A stretch of 64,000 bases of DNA from an uncultured Acetatifactor sp. (lineage in GTDB: Bacteria > Bacillota > Clostridia > Lachnospirales > Lachnospiraceae). Positions 1-8,535 of the stretch are shown one piece after another. How positions within the stretch are numbered: the stretch's first letter is position 1; every line of letters begins with the position of its first letter. Where the stretch lies: assembly GCA_910584235.1 (NCBI GenBank), contig CAJTZD010000004.1, positions 1 to 64,000 on the forward strand, given 5' to 3'. The position numbers and the translations under genes are program-made. The notes under the pieces are model-generated. The model was given only the letters and a program-made list of their open reading frames with translations. It did not search any database and had not been told where the DNA came from.

Positions 1-387
1 TAGTATTGTATCAAAGAAAACAGGGAATAACAGATACGGATGATTACCTACTTACTGAGAAAGAACAGGGGGCGGCTTTTATGGTGTCCGTAGGATGTCA
101 CAGACATTCCTTTACCAGCGGAACGTCAGCCATGCCCTCAACGCATAAGCATACTGGAGAATGCTGTACTTGTGTTCTCCGGTGTGCAACTTAGAAATTC
201 TTAGGCGGCGTACGAAAGAGGTGGGCTATGCCCCATCTTGGCTGGCTTAGAATTTCTTTGCACACTTCTATCGGAGCGATAGATACCATGCAGCGGAACC
301 GGCCCCTTTGTCAACAGACAGCCAACCTTTGCTGTTTTCCGCCGCATGCATGTATCGCTCCCTTAGGATTCAAAGGAGGCTTAAACA
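1..387. other. Leader region upstream of helicase gene, no confident gene
   Basis: No gene can be supported here. One plus-strand frame is open from the left edge to a stop at 194, but the last ~40 codons look like random translation and I recognise no family; it could be the tail of a gene that starts outside the window. Two related AT-rich motifs, TTAGAAATTCTTA near 191 and TTAGAATTTCTTT near 247, bracket a GC-richer stretch. The right part holds a large inverted repeat (273-361, listed separately) followed at once by the ribosome binding site AAAGGAGG at 373-380. Confidence 0.5.
273..361 (+). promoter_or_regulatory. Long imperfect inverted repeat before the helicase gene
   Basis: GGAGCGATAGATACCATGC at 273-291 pairs with an arm at 339-361 that ends in GTATCGCTCC. 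The outer 8 bp are perfect and the full arms are about 23 nt with a few mismatches, enclosing a loop of about 42 nt. It ends 26 bp before the TTG start of the helicase gene. No T-tract follows, so it is more likely a leader structure or a binding site than an intrinsic terminator. Function is inferred from position only. Confidence 0.45.
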
Positions 388-2652
388 TTGAGTGAGGAAT
401 GGATTGTCTGCACGGCGGACATACGGAACAGGATACATGAGGCAGGGATTTTCCGGCCTGACGAAAGAATCGTACTGACTACGAAAAGCTGCGTGCTGCT
501 GGAGCATTTTACAGGAAAGGCATATAGCTACCGCATGGTGGACTTGCAAACCCTAAAGGCAAAGCGGCTATTTTCAAGACCCACACAATTGAATGAGGCA
601 GGATACCGCAGAGCCATAGAAAAGATGGCGGCCCAGTCGGAGGGCAGAATGCCATTTATGCAGGATGCAGGGTCAAGAGCCGGGGAGTTGCTTACCCATA
701 TCTTTTATGACATCCTGCCGGAGTACGGGCTGGTATTAAGGGAAAATCAGCTTTCTCTTTCCCTTGCCATGCTGGAAGCCATGGAGAAAGGGAAAGTGGC
801 CTTATGTGAAGCCGAGGTGGGAACGGGGAAGACCCACGCCTATCTCATAGCGGCGGTCATCTTCCGCTTGTTTCATGCAGAGAGGCAGCCGGTAATTATC
901 TCTACCCCCACCATTGCCCTGCAGAAAGCACTGACAGAAGAATACATCCCCCAGATTTCAGAGATTCTCCTGGAACACCGCATCATTGAGGAACCCCTGA
1001 CCTTTGCGGTGCGCAAGGGAAAGAACCATTATGCCTGTGACAGCAGGGTAAAGACCTATTTATCTTCGATAAAGCACAATAACCGGCCAGAGGATGGAAA
1101 GCTGATTGAGGCTCTCACAGCCCTTTTCGTGGGAGCCACTTCCCTTGACCTGGACGGTCAGCCCCTGACAGACTATGTAAAAGAGCGCATCTGCGTGGAA
1201 GACTGCCGGAATACCTGCGAATTTTCCAGCGTGTGCCGTTACCGTACTTTCCTTAAAAGCTTTAACCAGGGGAAAGCAGATTTCCAGATTGCCAACCACA
1301 ATCTCGTACTGGCGGACGCGCTCAGCAGGAAAGGCGGCAGGAACCGCCTGCTTCCGGAGCATGGCATCTTAATCTTTGACGAAGCCCACAAACTCCCGGA
1401 GGCCGCCAGACAGATGTACGGGGTCAGCTTTGAAGATGCGGAGCTGGAGCGTGTGGCGGCCAGCATCACCAGGGCGGTGGCGGGCAGACCGGAGAAGAGA
1501 GGGGCTATTTCCCTATGTGAGGAAATGCTGGAACTGAGCATGGCCCTGTTTGATAATCTAAAAAAATATGCAGGGGTTCAGTATGACCAAACGAAAATGG
1601 AGGTCATATTTACACCGTCCATCCTGCTATCCCTGAAAGCACTGTCAGCTGTAATAAAGAGCCTGTCGGTGCTTTTTTATACCGAAGACCGCAAGAATAC
1701 GGCATATAGGCGCATTTCCGGCAGACTGGAACAGAAGCAGGAGAAGCTGGCGGTACTCTGTGGCTATACGGATTTTATCTGCTGGCTGGAATATACGGGG
1801 GTTACGGCCTGTCGGCTCTGCGCCCTGCCAAAGCATCTTGACTCCCTGCTCCATGAGGACTTGTGGGGCAGCGGGAAGCCATGTCTTTTGACTTCGGCCA
1901 CCCTGTCCGTGGGCGGCGATTTCAGCCGCTACATGCACCAGACTGGGATTGACCTGCTGAACCGGAAGCAGATTCTGACTGTGAGCAAGACATCGCCCTT
2001 TGACTACAGGAACCACGCCTTACTGTACCTGCCGGAGGATATGCCGTTTCCGAACGCTAGGAAAACAGCGTACCGGAAAGCGGTGGCGGACAGGCTGGAG
2101 GAACTAATCCTACAGAGCTGCGGGCATACGCTGGCGCTTTTCACATCCTACCGGATGATGGAGAGGACGCATCAGGAACTTGCAGGGAGGATAAACGATT
2201 TCCCACTGTTTTCCATGGGAAAAGGGAGGCTGGAGGCCATCCGGGAGTTCCGCAGGAGCGGGAACGGGGTGCTGCTTGCCAGTGACAGCGCCGGGGAGGG
2301 GATTGACCTGGCTGGGGACATCCTTTCATCCCTTGTGGTGGTGAAGCTGCCCTTTCCCACGCCAGACCCGGTCTTGGAATATGAGAAGTCCCTGCATGAG
2401 GACTTCCACGAATATCTGGCGGAGGCCATCGTACCGGCGATGCTGATGAAGCTGCGCCAGTGGATTGGACGGGGCATCCGCAGGGAGACGGATACCTGTG
2501 TGTTCTCCATCCTGGACTGCAGGGCCAGCGAGAGGTATAGGAACGATATCCTTGCTGCCCTGCCGGGCATGCCGGTGACGGACAGCATAGAGGACGTGGG
2601 AATCTTTATTCGGAGCAATAAGCCGGAAAGTTACTTTACAGATGGGGATTGA
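388..2652 (+). CDS. DinG/XPD-like iron-sulfur superfamily 2 DNA helicase
   Basis: A 754-residue protein with the features of the DinG/XPD group, ATP-driven 5'-3' DNA helicases with a [4Fe-4S] cluster. Walker A (GTGKT) lies near residues 145-149. A cysteine cluster near 268-282 (CVEDC, CEFSSVC) fits the iron-sulfur domain. The DEAH box (FDEAHK) is near 330, and helicase motif VI (QWIGRGIRR) near 690. The start is TTG at 388, set by AAAGGAGG at 373-380; no ATG start fits. It lies 5' of two small genes and three serine recombinases, so it is probably cargo or a DNA-processing gene of that integrated element rather than housekeeping dinG. The N-terminal ~100 residues carry no exonuclease motif that I can see. 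The helicase class is clear; the specific role is not. Confidence 0.85.
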   Translation: MSEEWIVCTADIRNRIHEAGIFRPDERIVLTTKSCVLLEHFTGKAYSYRMVDLQTLKAKRLFSRPTQLNEAGYRRAIEKMAAQSEGRMPFMQDAGSRAGELLTHIFYDILPEYGLVLRENQLSLSLAMLEAMEKGKVALCEAEVGTGKTHAYLIAAVIFRLFHAERQPVIISTPTIALQKALTEEYIPQISEILLEHRIIEEPLTFAVRKGKNHYACDSRVKTYLSSIKHNNRPEDGKLIEALTALFVGATSLDLDGQPLTDYVKERICVEDCRNTCEFSSVCRYRTFLKSFNQGKADFQIANHNLVLADALSRKGGRNRLLPEHGILIFDEAHKLPEAARQMYGVSFEDAELERVAASITRAVAGRPEKRGAISLCEEMLELSMALFDNLKKYAGVQYDQTKMEVIFTPSILLSLKALSAVIKSLSVLFYTEDRKNTAYRRISGRLEQKQEKLAVLCGYTDFICWLEYTGVTACRLCALPKHLDSLLHEDLWGSGKPCLLTSATLSVGGDFSRYMHQTGIDLLNRKQILTVSKTSPFDYRNHALLYLPEDMPFPNARKTAYRKAVADRLEELILQSCGHTLALFTSYRMMERTHQELAGRINDFPLFSMGKGRLEAIREFRRSGNGVLLASDSAGEGIDLAGDILSSLVVVKLPFPTPDPVLEYEKSLHEDFHEYLAEAIVPAMLMKLRQWIGRGIRRETDTCVFSILDCRASERYRNDILAALPGMPVTDSIEDVGIFIRSNKPESYFTDGD

Positions 2653-2706
2653 GATGATAGCGGCTCTGGCAGGATGTCGGCCAGGGAAGAGAGAAAGGTG
2701 GAGAAG

Positions 2707-2844
2707 ATGAGATTATTATGTGAGAAAGGCGGGTTTGCTTTGGCAGGCCTGTTTGTCATGTTTTTAGTGATAGATATAGCAATCATCCGAGTGGGAAAGA
2801 TAAGAAATAATATGGAAAAATCAGAAGATAATAATGCAACATGA
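2707..2844 (+). CDS. Small single-pass membrane protein (45 aa), unknown
   Basis: ATG at 2707 is preceded by AAAGGTGGAG, a good ribosome binding site. The 45-residue product has a short charged N-terminus, one hydrophobic segment (about residues 9-27, GFALAGLFVMFLVIDIAII) and a polar tail rich in Asn, Glu and Lys, ending at TGA 2844. This is the layout of a small membrane protein with the N-terminus probably inside. It starts 54 bp after the helicase stop and may be co-transcribed with it. No family is recognised. Existence rests on the ribosome binding site and the clean hydrophobic segment. Confidence 0.45.
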   Translation: MRLLCEKGGFALAGLFVMFLVIDIAIIRVGKIRNNMEKSEDNNAT

Positions 2845-2896
2845 ATAGGACAATCCGATTTTTTCATATGATGTACAACATATTAGGTGGGAGGGA

Positions 2897-3151
2897 TTGA
2901 CGATAAACATGGTAGATTTAGAGCGGTTACGTTCAGTCAATCCTGATGAGGTCGATAGAAACAATCTTGTGGATATCCAGGACATTGTAGTGGAGAGTCA
3001 GCTGCCCAAGGAAGAAAGAATTGCAAATTTTATCCAAAATATAAAGAATCCTTATCTATGCAAATGTGGAAATATGGTAGTACAGTCTGTTTTTGAAGAA
3101 ACGGATATTACGCTTATAGACCGGCTGATACAATATTTCCGGATGGCTTGA
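2897..3151 (+). CDS. DUF6870-like small protein of integrative elements
   Basis: An 84-residue acidic protein. It shows the pattern I associate with DUF6870: an N-terminal 'R-x-V-x-P-x2-V/L-VDI-D' stretch, then 'LPKEERI-x-NFI-QIKNPY', a CxC pair (LCKCGN, near residue 55), and a C-terminal 'LIDRLIQYF'. The family is common on Lachnospiraceae conjugative elements just before site-specific recombinase genes, as here; no biochemical function is known. The start is TTG 2897, with AGGTGG at 2885-2890 six bases away; ATG 2909 is an alternative giving 80 residues. The family name is from memory and should be checked. Confidence 0.6.
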   Translation: MTINMVDLERLRSVNPDEVDRNNLVDIQDIVVESQLPKEERIANFIQNIKNPYLCKCGNMVVQSVFEETDITLIDRLIQYFRMA

Positions 3152-3265
3152 TGTCAATGCCAAGCGTAGTCAGAGTGCAATTTTTAAAAAAATGCCTGGA
3201 CGCACAGCAAGTATTGTGATAGACTTTAGTCAGGGATAAAGATAGAGAGAGTACATAGAGACCAT

Positions 3266-3300
3266 CCTAATGTGTTTTTCTGACTACAAAACATGTTAGG
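3266..3300 (+). promoter_or_regulatory. Inverted repeat overlapping the recombinase ribosome binding site
   Basis: CCTAATGTGTTTT (3266-3278) and AAAACATGTTAGG (3288-3300) form 13-nt arms matching at 11 positions around a 9-nt loop. The right arm covers the start of the ribosome binding site TAGGAGG (3297-3303) of the first recombinase, so the folded RNA could mask translation, or the DNA palindrome could bind a repressor or the recombinase. The loop TCTGACTAC is also the exact reverse complement of 3166-3174 (GTAGTCAGA), and TAGTCAG recurs at 3228-3234. Confidence 0.45.
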
Positions 3301-3312
3301 AGGTTTTTTGTT

Positions 3313-5019
3313 TTGTTAAACAATCTCAATATCGATAAAATATATCTGGCAGACTTGTACATCCGCCTGTCAAAAGAGGATGGAGATAAGGCAGAGAGCA
3401 ACAGTATCTCCAATCAAAGAGATTTGATCTATTCGTTTTTGAAAGAGAAAGAGGATATTCAGGTCTATGAAGAGAAAGTAGATGACGGTTACAGCGGAGT
3501 AGGATTCAACCGGCCGGCACTGATTTCCATGCTGGAGGATGTGAAACAGGGAAAAGTCAACTGTATTATTGTAAAGGATTTGTCCCGCTTTGGCCGTAAT
3601 TATATTGAGACAGGGAGATATATACAACAGATTTTCCCCTTTATGGGGGTACGCTTTATAGCCATCAATGACCACTATGACAGTGAGCATATGGATAGCC
3701 AGACAGATAATATCATCCTGCCGTTCAAAAACCTCATGAACGATTCTTACAGTCGTGATATTTCAATCAAAGTGAGAAGCCAGATAGAAGTGCGGCAGAA
3801 ACGAGGAGACTACATCGGAAGCTTTCCGGTATATGGCTATTTTAGGGACCAGGAGCGAAAAGGGAAACTGGTGATAGATTATGCAGCGGCGGAAGTGGTC
3901 AGAGATATCTTTGATATGCGGATCAAGGGTTACAATAACCGCAGAATTGCGGATTATCTGAACGAGCATGGGATACCGTCGCCCATGGAATATAAAATGC
4001 TGCTCCATTGGCGGTATACCACATCATTTAAACTAAAAGCCCAGGCTAAATGGTCCCCCATAGCAGTGGAACGCATCCTGAAAAATGAGATTTATACAGG
4101 CGTCATGGTTCAGGGGAAAGAGAAAACCCTGAATTATAAGGTAAAAAAGCGGATAAAAGTAGACAAAAAGGAATGGATTCGGGTGGAAGATACCCATGAA
4201 GCAATTATAACCAAAGAGGTCTTTGCTATTGTTCAAAAACTGATGCTCCGGGACACGCGAACAGCGCCGGACGGGAAAAAGCTGTATCTTTTTTCGGGGT
4301 TATTGCGCTGCGGCGGCTGTGGGGGAAATATGGTTAGGAAGAAGATACGATCTGCCGGAAGCGAATATTGCTATTATATCTGTTCCAACAATAAAAATGA
4401 CAAGTCGGTATGCAGCAGCCACCGAATACGGGAAGATTTTCTAAGGAAAGCAGTGCTGGAAATGCTGCGGACACACCTATCTCTTGTCAGCACAATGGAT
4501 GAGATGGAGGGGATGATAGCAAAGCTGCCCTTACAGGAGCAGGAAGTGCAAAAAAGATGCAGACAGCTGGAAGAACGGCGGAATGAACTGGCCAGGTATC
4601 AAAAATTGAAGATTTCCGTATACGAAGATTATAAAGAGACACTTCTGACCCCAAAAGAATACCTTGAGATGAAAGAAGATTACGAAGTATCCTGCAGACA
4701 GCTGGAAGAGGCAATTGAAACGCTGGAGAGGGAAGTATCCTTGCTTGTAAAGGATAACGGGCTCCACAGCCCCTGGATAGAGCGGCTGAAAGACAGTGGA
4801 AATATTTCCGAACTGGACCGGGGACTTTTGGCAATGACAGTGGAAGAAATCATTGTGATGGACTCGGAACATATTAAGATTCATTTCAAGTATCGGGATG
4901 AGTTTGAAATCGTGCTGCAAGTATTGGAAGCGGCCATGTCTGTAGGTGACAGGAAAAATATATCTCATGTAGAGAGTGAACAAATGAAGCGCTTTTTATT
5001 GGCAGCCAGAGAGGGGTGA
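3313..5019 (+). CDS. Large serine recombinase 1 of three
   Basis: A 568-residue large serine integrase/resolvase. The resolvase domain (residues ~12-160) has the nucleophile in YIRLS, Ser20, and the VKDLSRFGRNY motif. A recombinase domain follows (~170-300), then a zinc ribbon with CGGCGG and later CS cysteine pairs near 335-365, a coiled-coil segment (~395-490) and a short tail. Such enzymes integrate and excise elements at att sites through a 5'-phosphoserine intermediate. The start is TTG 3313, nine bases after TAGGAGG. It is first of three recombinases; only 4 bp separate its stop from the next ATG. All catalytic signatures appear intact, so this is not an obvious pseudogene. Confidence 0.92.
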   Translation: MLNNLNIDKIYLADLYIRLSKEDGDKAESNSISNQRDLIYSFLKEKEDIQVYEEKVDDGYSGVGFNRPALISMLEDVKQGKVNCIIVKDLSRFGRNYIETGRYIQQIFPFMGVRFIAINDHYDSEHMDSQTDNIILPFKNLMNDSYSRDISIKVRSQIEVRQKRGDYIGSFPVYGYFRDQERKGKLVIDYAAAEVVRDIFDMRIKGYNNRRIADYLNEHGIPSPMEYKMLLHWRYTTSFKLKAQAKWSPIAVERILKNEIYTGVMVQGKEKTLNYKVKKRIKVDKKEWIRVEDTHEAIITKEVFAIVQKLMLRDTRTAPDGKKLYLFSGLLRCGGCGGNMVRKKIRSAGSEYCYYICSNNKNDKSVCSSHRIREDFLRKAVLEMLRTHLSLVSTMDEMEGMIAKLPLQEQEVQKRCRQLEERRNELARYQKLKISVYEDYKETLLTPKEYLEMKEDYEVSCRQLEEAIETLEREVSLLVKDNGLHSPWIERLKDSGNISELDRGLLAMTVEEIIVMDSEHIKIHFKYRDEFEIVLQVLEAAMSVGDRKNISHVESEQMKRFLLAAREG

Positions 5020-5023
5020 GCGT

Positions 5024-6715
5024 ATGGCAAGAAAAAGCAGAAAAGAATTGCAGACTGAAAACAAGCGTCCCCAGCCGGAGATTCTTTATGATACAGCGAT
5101 TTACGCACGGCTTTCCATTGAGGACAACGGAATAGAGGGGGACTCGATAGAGAACCAGATAGAGATGATAGAGAACTATATACGAGGGTGCCAGGATTTG
5201 AAAGTAGTCCATACCTTTGTGGATAACGGAGAGACAGGTACAAATTTTGAAAGACCTGGCTTTTCAGAAATGATGAAAGCGGTAAAAAAGGGGGCCATAA
5301 ATTGCATCGTGGTAAAAGATTTATCACGCTTTGGGAGGAATTATCTGGAAACAGGCAATTACCTGGAGAAAATATTTCCCTATCTGGGCATCCGTTTTGT
5401 TTCAGTAAGCGACCATTTTGACAGCCTGCATAGCGGAAACAGCGATACGCTGCTTGTTCCATTGAAATCCATCCTGCATGACACTTATGCAAAAGACATT
5501 TCCCGAAAAGTGAGCTCAGCCATAGACATAAAAAAGAAATCCGGGAAATTCATGGGCAAGATACCGCCCTATGGCTATGTGCGGGATGAACAGAATCGCT
5601 ATAAGCTGTGCGTACATACCGAAAGAGCAGAGATTATCCGCATGATTTTTGGGTGGCGGATAGAGGGAGCGGGCCCGGTTTCCATTGCTCACAGGCTGAA
5701 CGATATGGGGATTCCCACACAGTTTCAAATCCGTTATAGGGAGGGACACCATGATGGGAAAGAAGATGCCCTGTGGCGTGGGTCTGTCGTCACGGACATT
5801 TTAAGGAATCCCTGCTATATAGGCTGTATTGTGGAGCGAAAGGGAAGTAATCTTCTTTGCAAGGGGCGGGAAAGCAAAGTGATTCCGGAATCGGAATGGA
5901 ATCTGATTGAAAATGCTCATGAGTCTATCATTGACAAAGAGACCTTTGAAAAAGTCCAAAAGCTGGTTTCGGAAAGCAAAAGGAAGCGGGAACAACAGTT
6001 AGCTGATAAATCCTATAGACAGAGAACGGAGAATCTTTTAAACGGAATGGTTCAATGCGGGATATGCGGCGGCAGCGTTCACCGTGATGGGGGCTATTTT
6101 CGGAAAGACGGTTCCCTGATTCACCATAACTTTTATTGTTCCAATAAATACATCAAGACAGGAGGCTGTTCCTCTAGGGCGGTTGACGAGACAGAACTAT
6201 ACAATTATGTTTTTCAGGCCTGCAGGAAACAACTGGAACTTCTGGCTGATATGAAAGAACTGATGGACAGTATGCTTGAAACCGCACAAAACAATCCTTA
6301 TATCAGCAGCCTGAAAGAGGAAATTCGGATTCTGGAGGATAAGCAGCAGAAATTGCGGAGAAAGAGAAATGACCTTTATGCTGATTTTAAGGAGGGCATT
6401 CTCACAGAAAAGGAATATGCCCTTACGCGAGACAAATATATGGCGGACAGCGAACAATTAAACCAGCAATTGCAGTCTGCGAACGCAAAATTGCGGGAGA
6501 ACAGCCAGATGCCGACAGTGACGACAAAGTGGATTGGTGATTTTATCCGTTTTAAGGACACAATGGCATTGACAAAGGAAATGTGTTCCGTCATGGTGAA
6601 AAAGGTGGTTTTGAACGAAAATTCGATAAGCGTCCATTTCGCATTTGCGGACGAATATGAAAAAGCCCTGAAATTTTTGAAAGGCTACGCAAAGGAAAGC
6701 GGTGATGCAATATGA
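5024..6715 (+). CDS. Large serine recombinase 2 of three
   Basis: A 563-residue large serine recombinase with the same architecture as its neighbours: catalytic Ser31 in IYARLS, the VKDLSRFGRNY motif, a recombinase domain with IPPYGYVRDEQNRY, a zinc ribbon (CGICGG ... CSNKY ... GCSS, about residues 345-385), then a long coiled coil (~400-490). The ATG at 5024 follows GAGGGGTGAG overlapping the end of gene 1, and the stop overlaps the start of gene 3. Sequence divergence from genes 1 and 3 is high outside the motifs, so these are old paralogues and not recent duplicates. Division of labour (integration, excision, or subunits of a mixed complex) cannot be read from the sequence. Confidence 0.92.
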   Translation: MARKSRKELQTENKRPQPEILYDTAIYARLSIEDNGIEGDSIENQIEMIENYIRGCQDLKVVHTFVDNGETGTNFERPGFSEMMKAVKKGAINCIVVKDLSRFGRNYLETGNYLEKIFPYLGIRFVSVSDHFDSLHSGNSDTLLVPLKSILHDTYAKDISRKVSSAIDIKKKSGKFMGKIPPYGYVRDEQNRYKLCVHTERAEIIRMIFGWRIEGAGPVSIAHRLNDMGIPTQFQIRYREGHHDGKEDALWRGSVVTDILRNPCYIGCIVERKGSNLLCKGRESKVIPESEWNLIENAHESIIDKETFEKVQKLVSESKRKREQQLADKSYRQRTENLLNGMVQCGICGGSVHRDGGYFRKDGSLIHHNFYCSNKYIKTGGCSSRAVDETELYNYVFQACRKQLELLADMKELMDSMLETAQNNPYISSLKEEIRILEDKQQKLRRKRNDLYADFKEGILTEKEYALTRDKYMADSEQLNQQLQSANAKLRENSQMPTVTTKWIGDFIRFKDTMALTKEMCSVMVKKVVLNENSISVHFAFADEYEKALKFLKGYAKESGDAI

Positions 6716-8286
6716 AAAAGCATGTGATTGGACAGTATTTGAGATTATCGGACGAGGATGACCAGGAATTCCAGGAAAGTAACAGCATTACATCTCAGCG
6801 GGAAATCTTAAAGAATTATGTGGGCAGTCACAGGGAATTTGACGACTATATAGCAGTCGAATTTTGCGATGATGGGTATAGTGGGACCAATTTTGCAAGA
6901 CCTGGCGTAGAAAAAATGCTTGAACAGGCAAAGGCCGGGGAAATTTCGGTCATAATGGTAAAGGATTTTTCCAGGTTCGGACGAAATTACATTGAAGTTG
7001 GCAACTACCTGGAGCAGGTGTTTCCGTTTCTCGGCATTCGCTTTATTTCTGTAAATGACGAATTTGACAGCGGAATTACTGACCTTTCCGGAAAGTTTTA
7101 TGAAGTGGCGTTCAAAAATCTGATATATGATTTATACAGTAAAGATCTTTCGGAGAAAGTTACCAGTGTACGGCAGATGAAAGCGAAGCAGGGGAAATTT
7201 ATCACCCCATATGCCCCATACGGCTATTTGAAATCTTCAGAGCAGAGGCTGGTTCCGGATGGGGAGGCAGCCCAGGTGGTTCGCAGGATTTTTCATATGG
7301 CGCTTGAGGGGATTCCCAAAGCCCACATTGCCAACGCCCTGAACAGGGAGGGGATTCTGACGCCATTGATGCTGCGGCGGCAGAGGGGAGAGCATTTTCC
7401 CTGCAAAACAGTGAACGAGAAGAGCATCTGGCGGACGGCTTCTATCTTCTCTATATTGCAGGACCAGCGATATGTGGGCGATACTGTATATGGAAAGGTG
7501 AAACCGGAGACTGTAGGAAGCGGGAAAGACCGCGCTGTGCCCAGGGAGCAATGGATTGTTGTCCCGAATACCCATGAGGCTATCATTTCCCGTGAAGAGT
7601 TCGAAAAAGTGAATCAGGGAATACGGCAGCGCTCTTCCTATAAGCGGGAAGAAACCGTGCCATTGATGGGAATGGTTCGCTGCGCTGGCTGCAACCGCAT
7701 CATATCACGGGTGAAAAGAGTCAGGTCTAAGGGGATGAAAGGAGCAACCTATCGCTGTGGGGTTCAAAATATGACAAAAGAATTTGGATGCTGCCCGCAG
7801 ACCATAGAAGAAAGCGAGATTGAAACCGCCATACTGACTATGCTCAAAATGATGGCCGCAGTAGTGGCCGACAGGGAAATTCTGGAGGAGGCAAGACATT
7901 CATCGGCCGGCAAGACGGCAGAAACAGAGAAACTTCTTACTAAATATGAAAAGGAAGTGGGGTGTCTGGCAAATCAAAGACTGGAAAAATATAGGGCGTA
8001 CAAGAATGAGCTACTGTCACGGGAAGATTTTATAAAGGAAAAGTCGGCATTGGAGGGGAAGATTAAGATTCTTCTGTCAGAGATTGAAAAATGCAGACAG
8101 AAGCTGTATGATGATAAGTGTGCAGACGCCAGGGAGCAGGATGTGGCCTTGCAGCTGGGAAAGTATGTCCCTTTTGAGTCTCTAACCAGAGAGATGGTGG
8201 AGGCTTTTGTGGAGCGGGTCTATGTCTGCCGGGACGGTTCCATCCGGATTGCGTGGAAATTTAAAGATTTTTCAAAATTTTTTTAG
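6712..8286 (+). CDS. Large serine recombinase 3 of three
   Basis: A 524-residue large serine recombinase with catalytic Ser13 in YLRLS, VKDFSRFGRNY (Phe in place of the Leu of the other two), a recombinase domain (APYGYLKSSEQRL), a zinc ribbon (CAGCNR ... CGVQ ... GCCP, near 320-365) and a C-terminal coiled coil. It overlaps gene 2 by ATGA, implying translational coupling. The stop codon TAG at 8284-8286 is also the first base triplet of an 89-bp tail sequence that elsewhere follows AAA-ATPase gene ends, so the end of the integrated element may lie at or very near this point. Confidence 0.92.
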   Translation: MKKHVIGQYLRLSDEDDQEFQESNSITSQREILKNYVGSHREFDDYIAVEFCDDGYSGTNFARPGVEKMLEQAKAGEISVIMVKDFSRFGRNYIEVGNYLEQVFPFLGIRFISVNDEFDSGITDLSGKFYEVAFKNLIYDLYSKDLSEKVTSVRQMKAKQGKFITPYAPYGYLKSSEQRLVPDGEAAQVVRRIFHMALEGIPKAHIANALNREGILTPLMLRRQRGEHFPCKTVNEKSIWRTASIFSILQDQRYVGDTVYGKVKPETVGSGKDRAVPREQWIVVPNTHEAIISREEFEKVNQGIRQRSSYKREETVPLMGMVRCAGCNRIISRVKRVRSKGMKGATYRCGVQNMTKEFGCCPQTIEESEIETAILTMLKMMAAVVADREILEEARHSSAGKTAETEKLLTKYEKEVGCLANQRLEKYRAYKNELLSREDFIKEKSALEGKIKILLSEIEKCRQKLYDDKCADAREQDVALQLGKYVPFESLTREMVEAFVERVYVCRDGSIRIAWKFKDFSKFF

Positions 8287-8372
8287 CCCTAACTTGACAG
8301 GAGAGAGCATGTGCCGAGATTGGACAAGAAAGCTTTGGGCAAGCGAAGCTGCGGAGAAGTTCAAGGAGGGCT
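8284..8372 (+). repeat. Tail repeat, copy 1 (divergent)
   Basis: Begins TAGCCCTAACTTGACAGGAG, like the copies at 9069 and 11561, but it is 89 nt long rather than 83. It carries 2 extra bases near 8309 and about 4 near 8356, plus scattered substitutions. It overlaps the stop of the third recombinase. In the GTG frame the first ten codons match the other copies with mostly third-position or conservative changes. In this copy the +2 and +4 insertions together keep the outer frame constant. Confidence 0.7.
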
Positions 8373-8420
8373 AAACGGCGATGAGACTGTATAGATTTAC
8401 GGAAATTTGATGCAATTTTC

Positions 8421-8449
8421 TTGCAACTTATATGGGAAATATGTATAAT
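8421..8449 (+). promoter_or_regulatory. Sigma-A-type promoter after tail copy 1
   Basis: TTGCAA at 8421-8426, a 17-bp spacer and a perfect TATAAT at 8444-8449. The surrounding ~60 bp (GGAAATTTGATGCAATTTTC upstream) are conserved with the sequence at 9281-9319 behind tail copy 2. It would transcribe the truncated gene at 8536. Confidence 0.65.
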
Positions 8450-8535
8450 AAGTTTAAATAATCCATGGTCAATCTTCAATGAGCTGGATAAGAAAGGTTT
8501 GACGCAAAGAAATAAGGCAGATACTAATTCTATTT

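Noticed and set aside
6..194. Possible 62-residue protein at the left edge
   Set aside because: No family pattern, odd composition in the second half and no ribosome binding site; it may be a tail of an outside gene but cannot be supported.
388..2652. Type IV CRISPR-associated DinG
   Set aside because: No csf genes or repeat array nearby; the neighbours are mobile-element genes and recombinases.
1..8286. Left recombinase element and right parA element as two ends of a single element
   Set aside because: The intervening 54 kb is conserved core chromosome (dprA to tsf order), so two separate insertions are simpler; no shared end sequence was seen.
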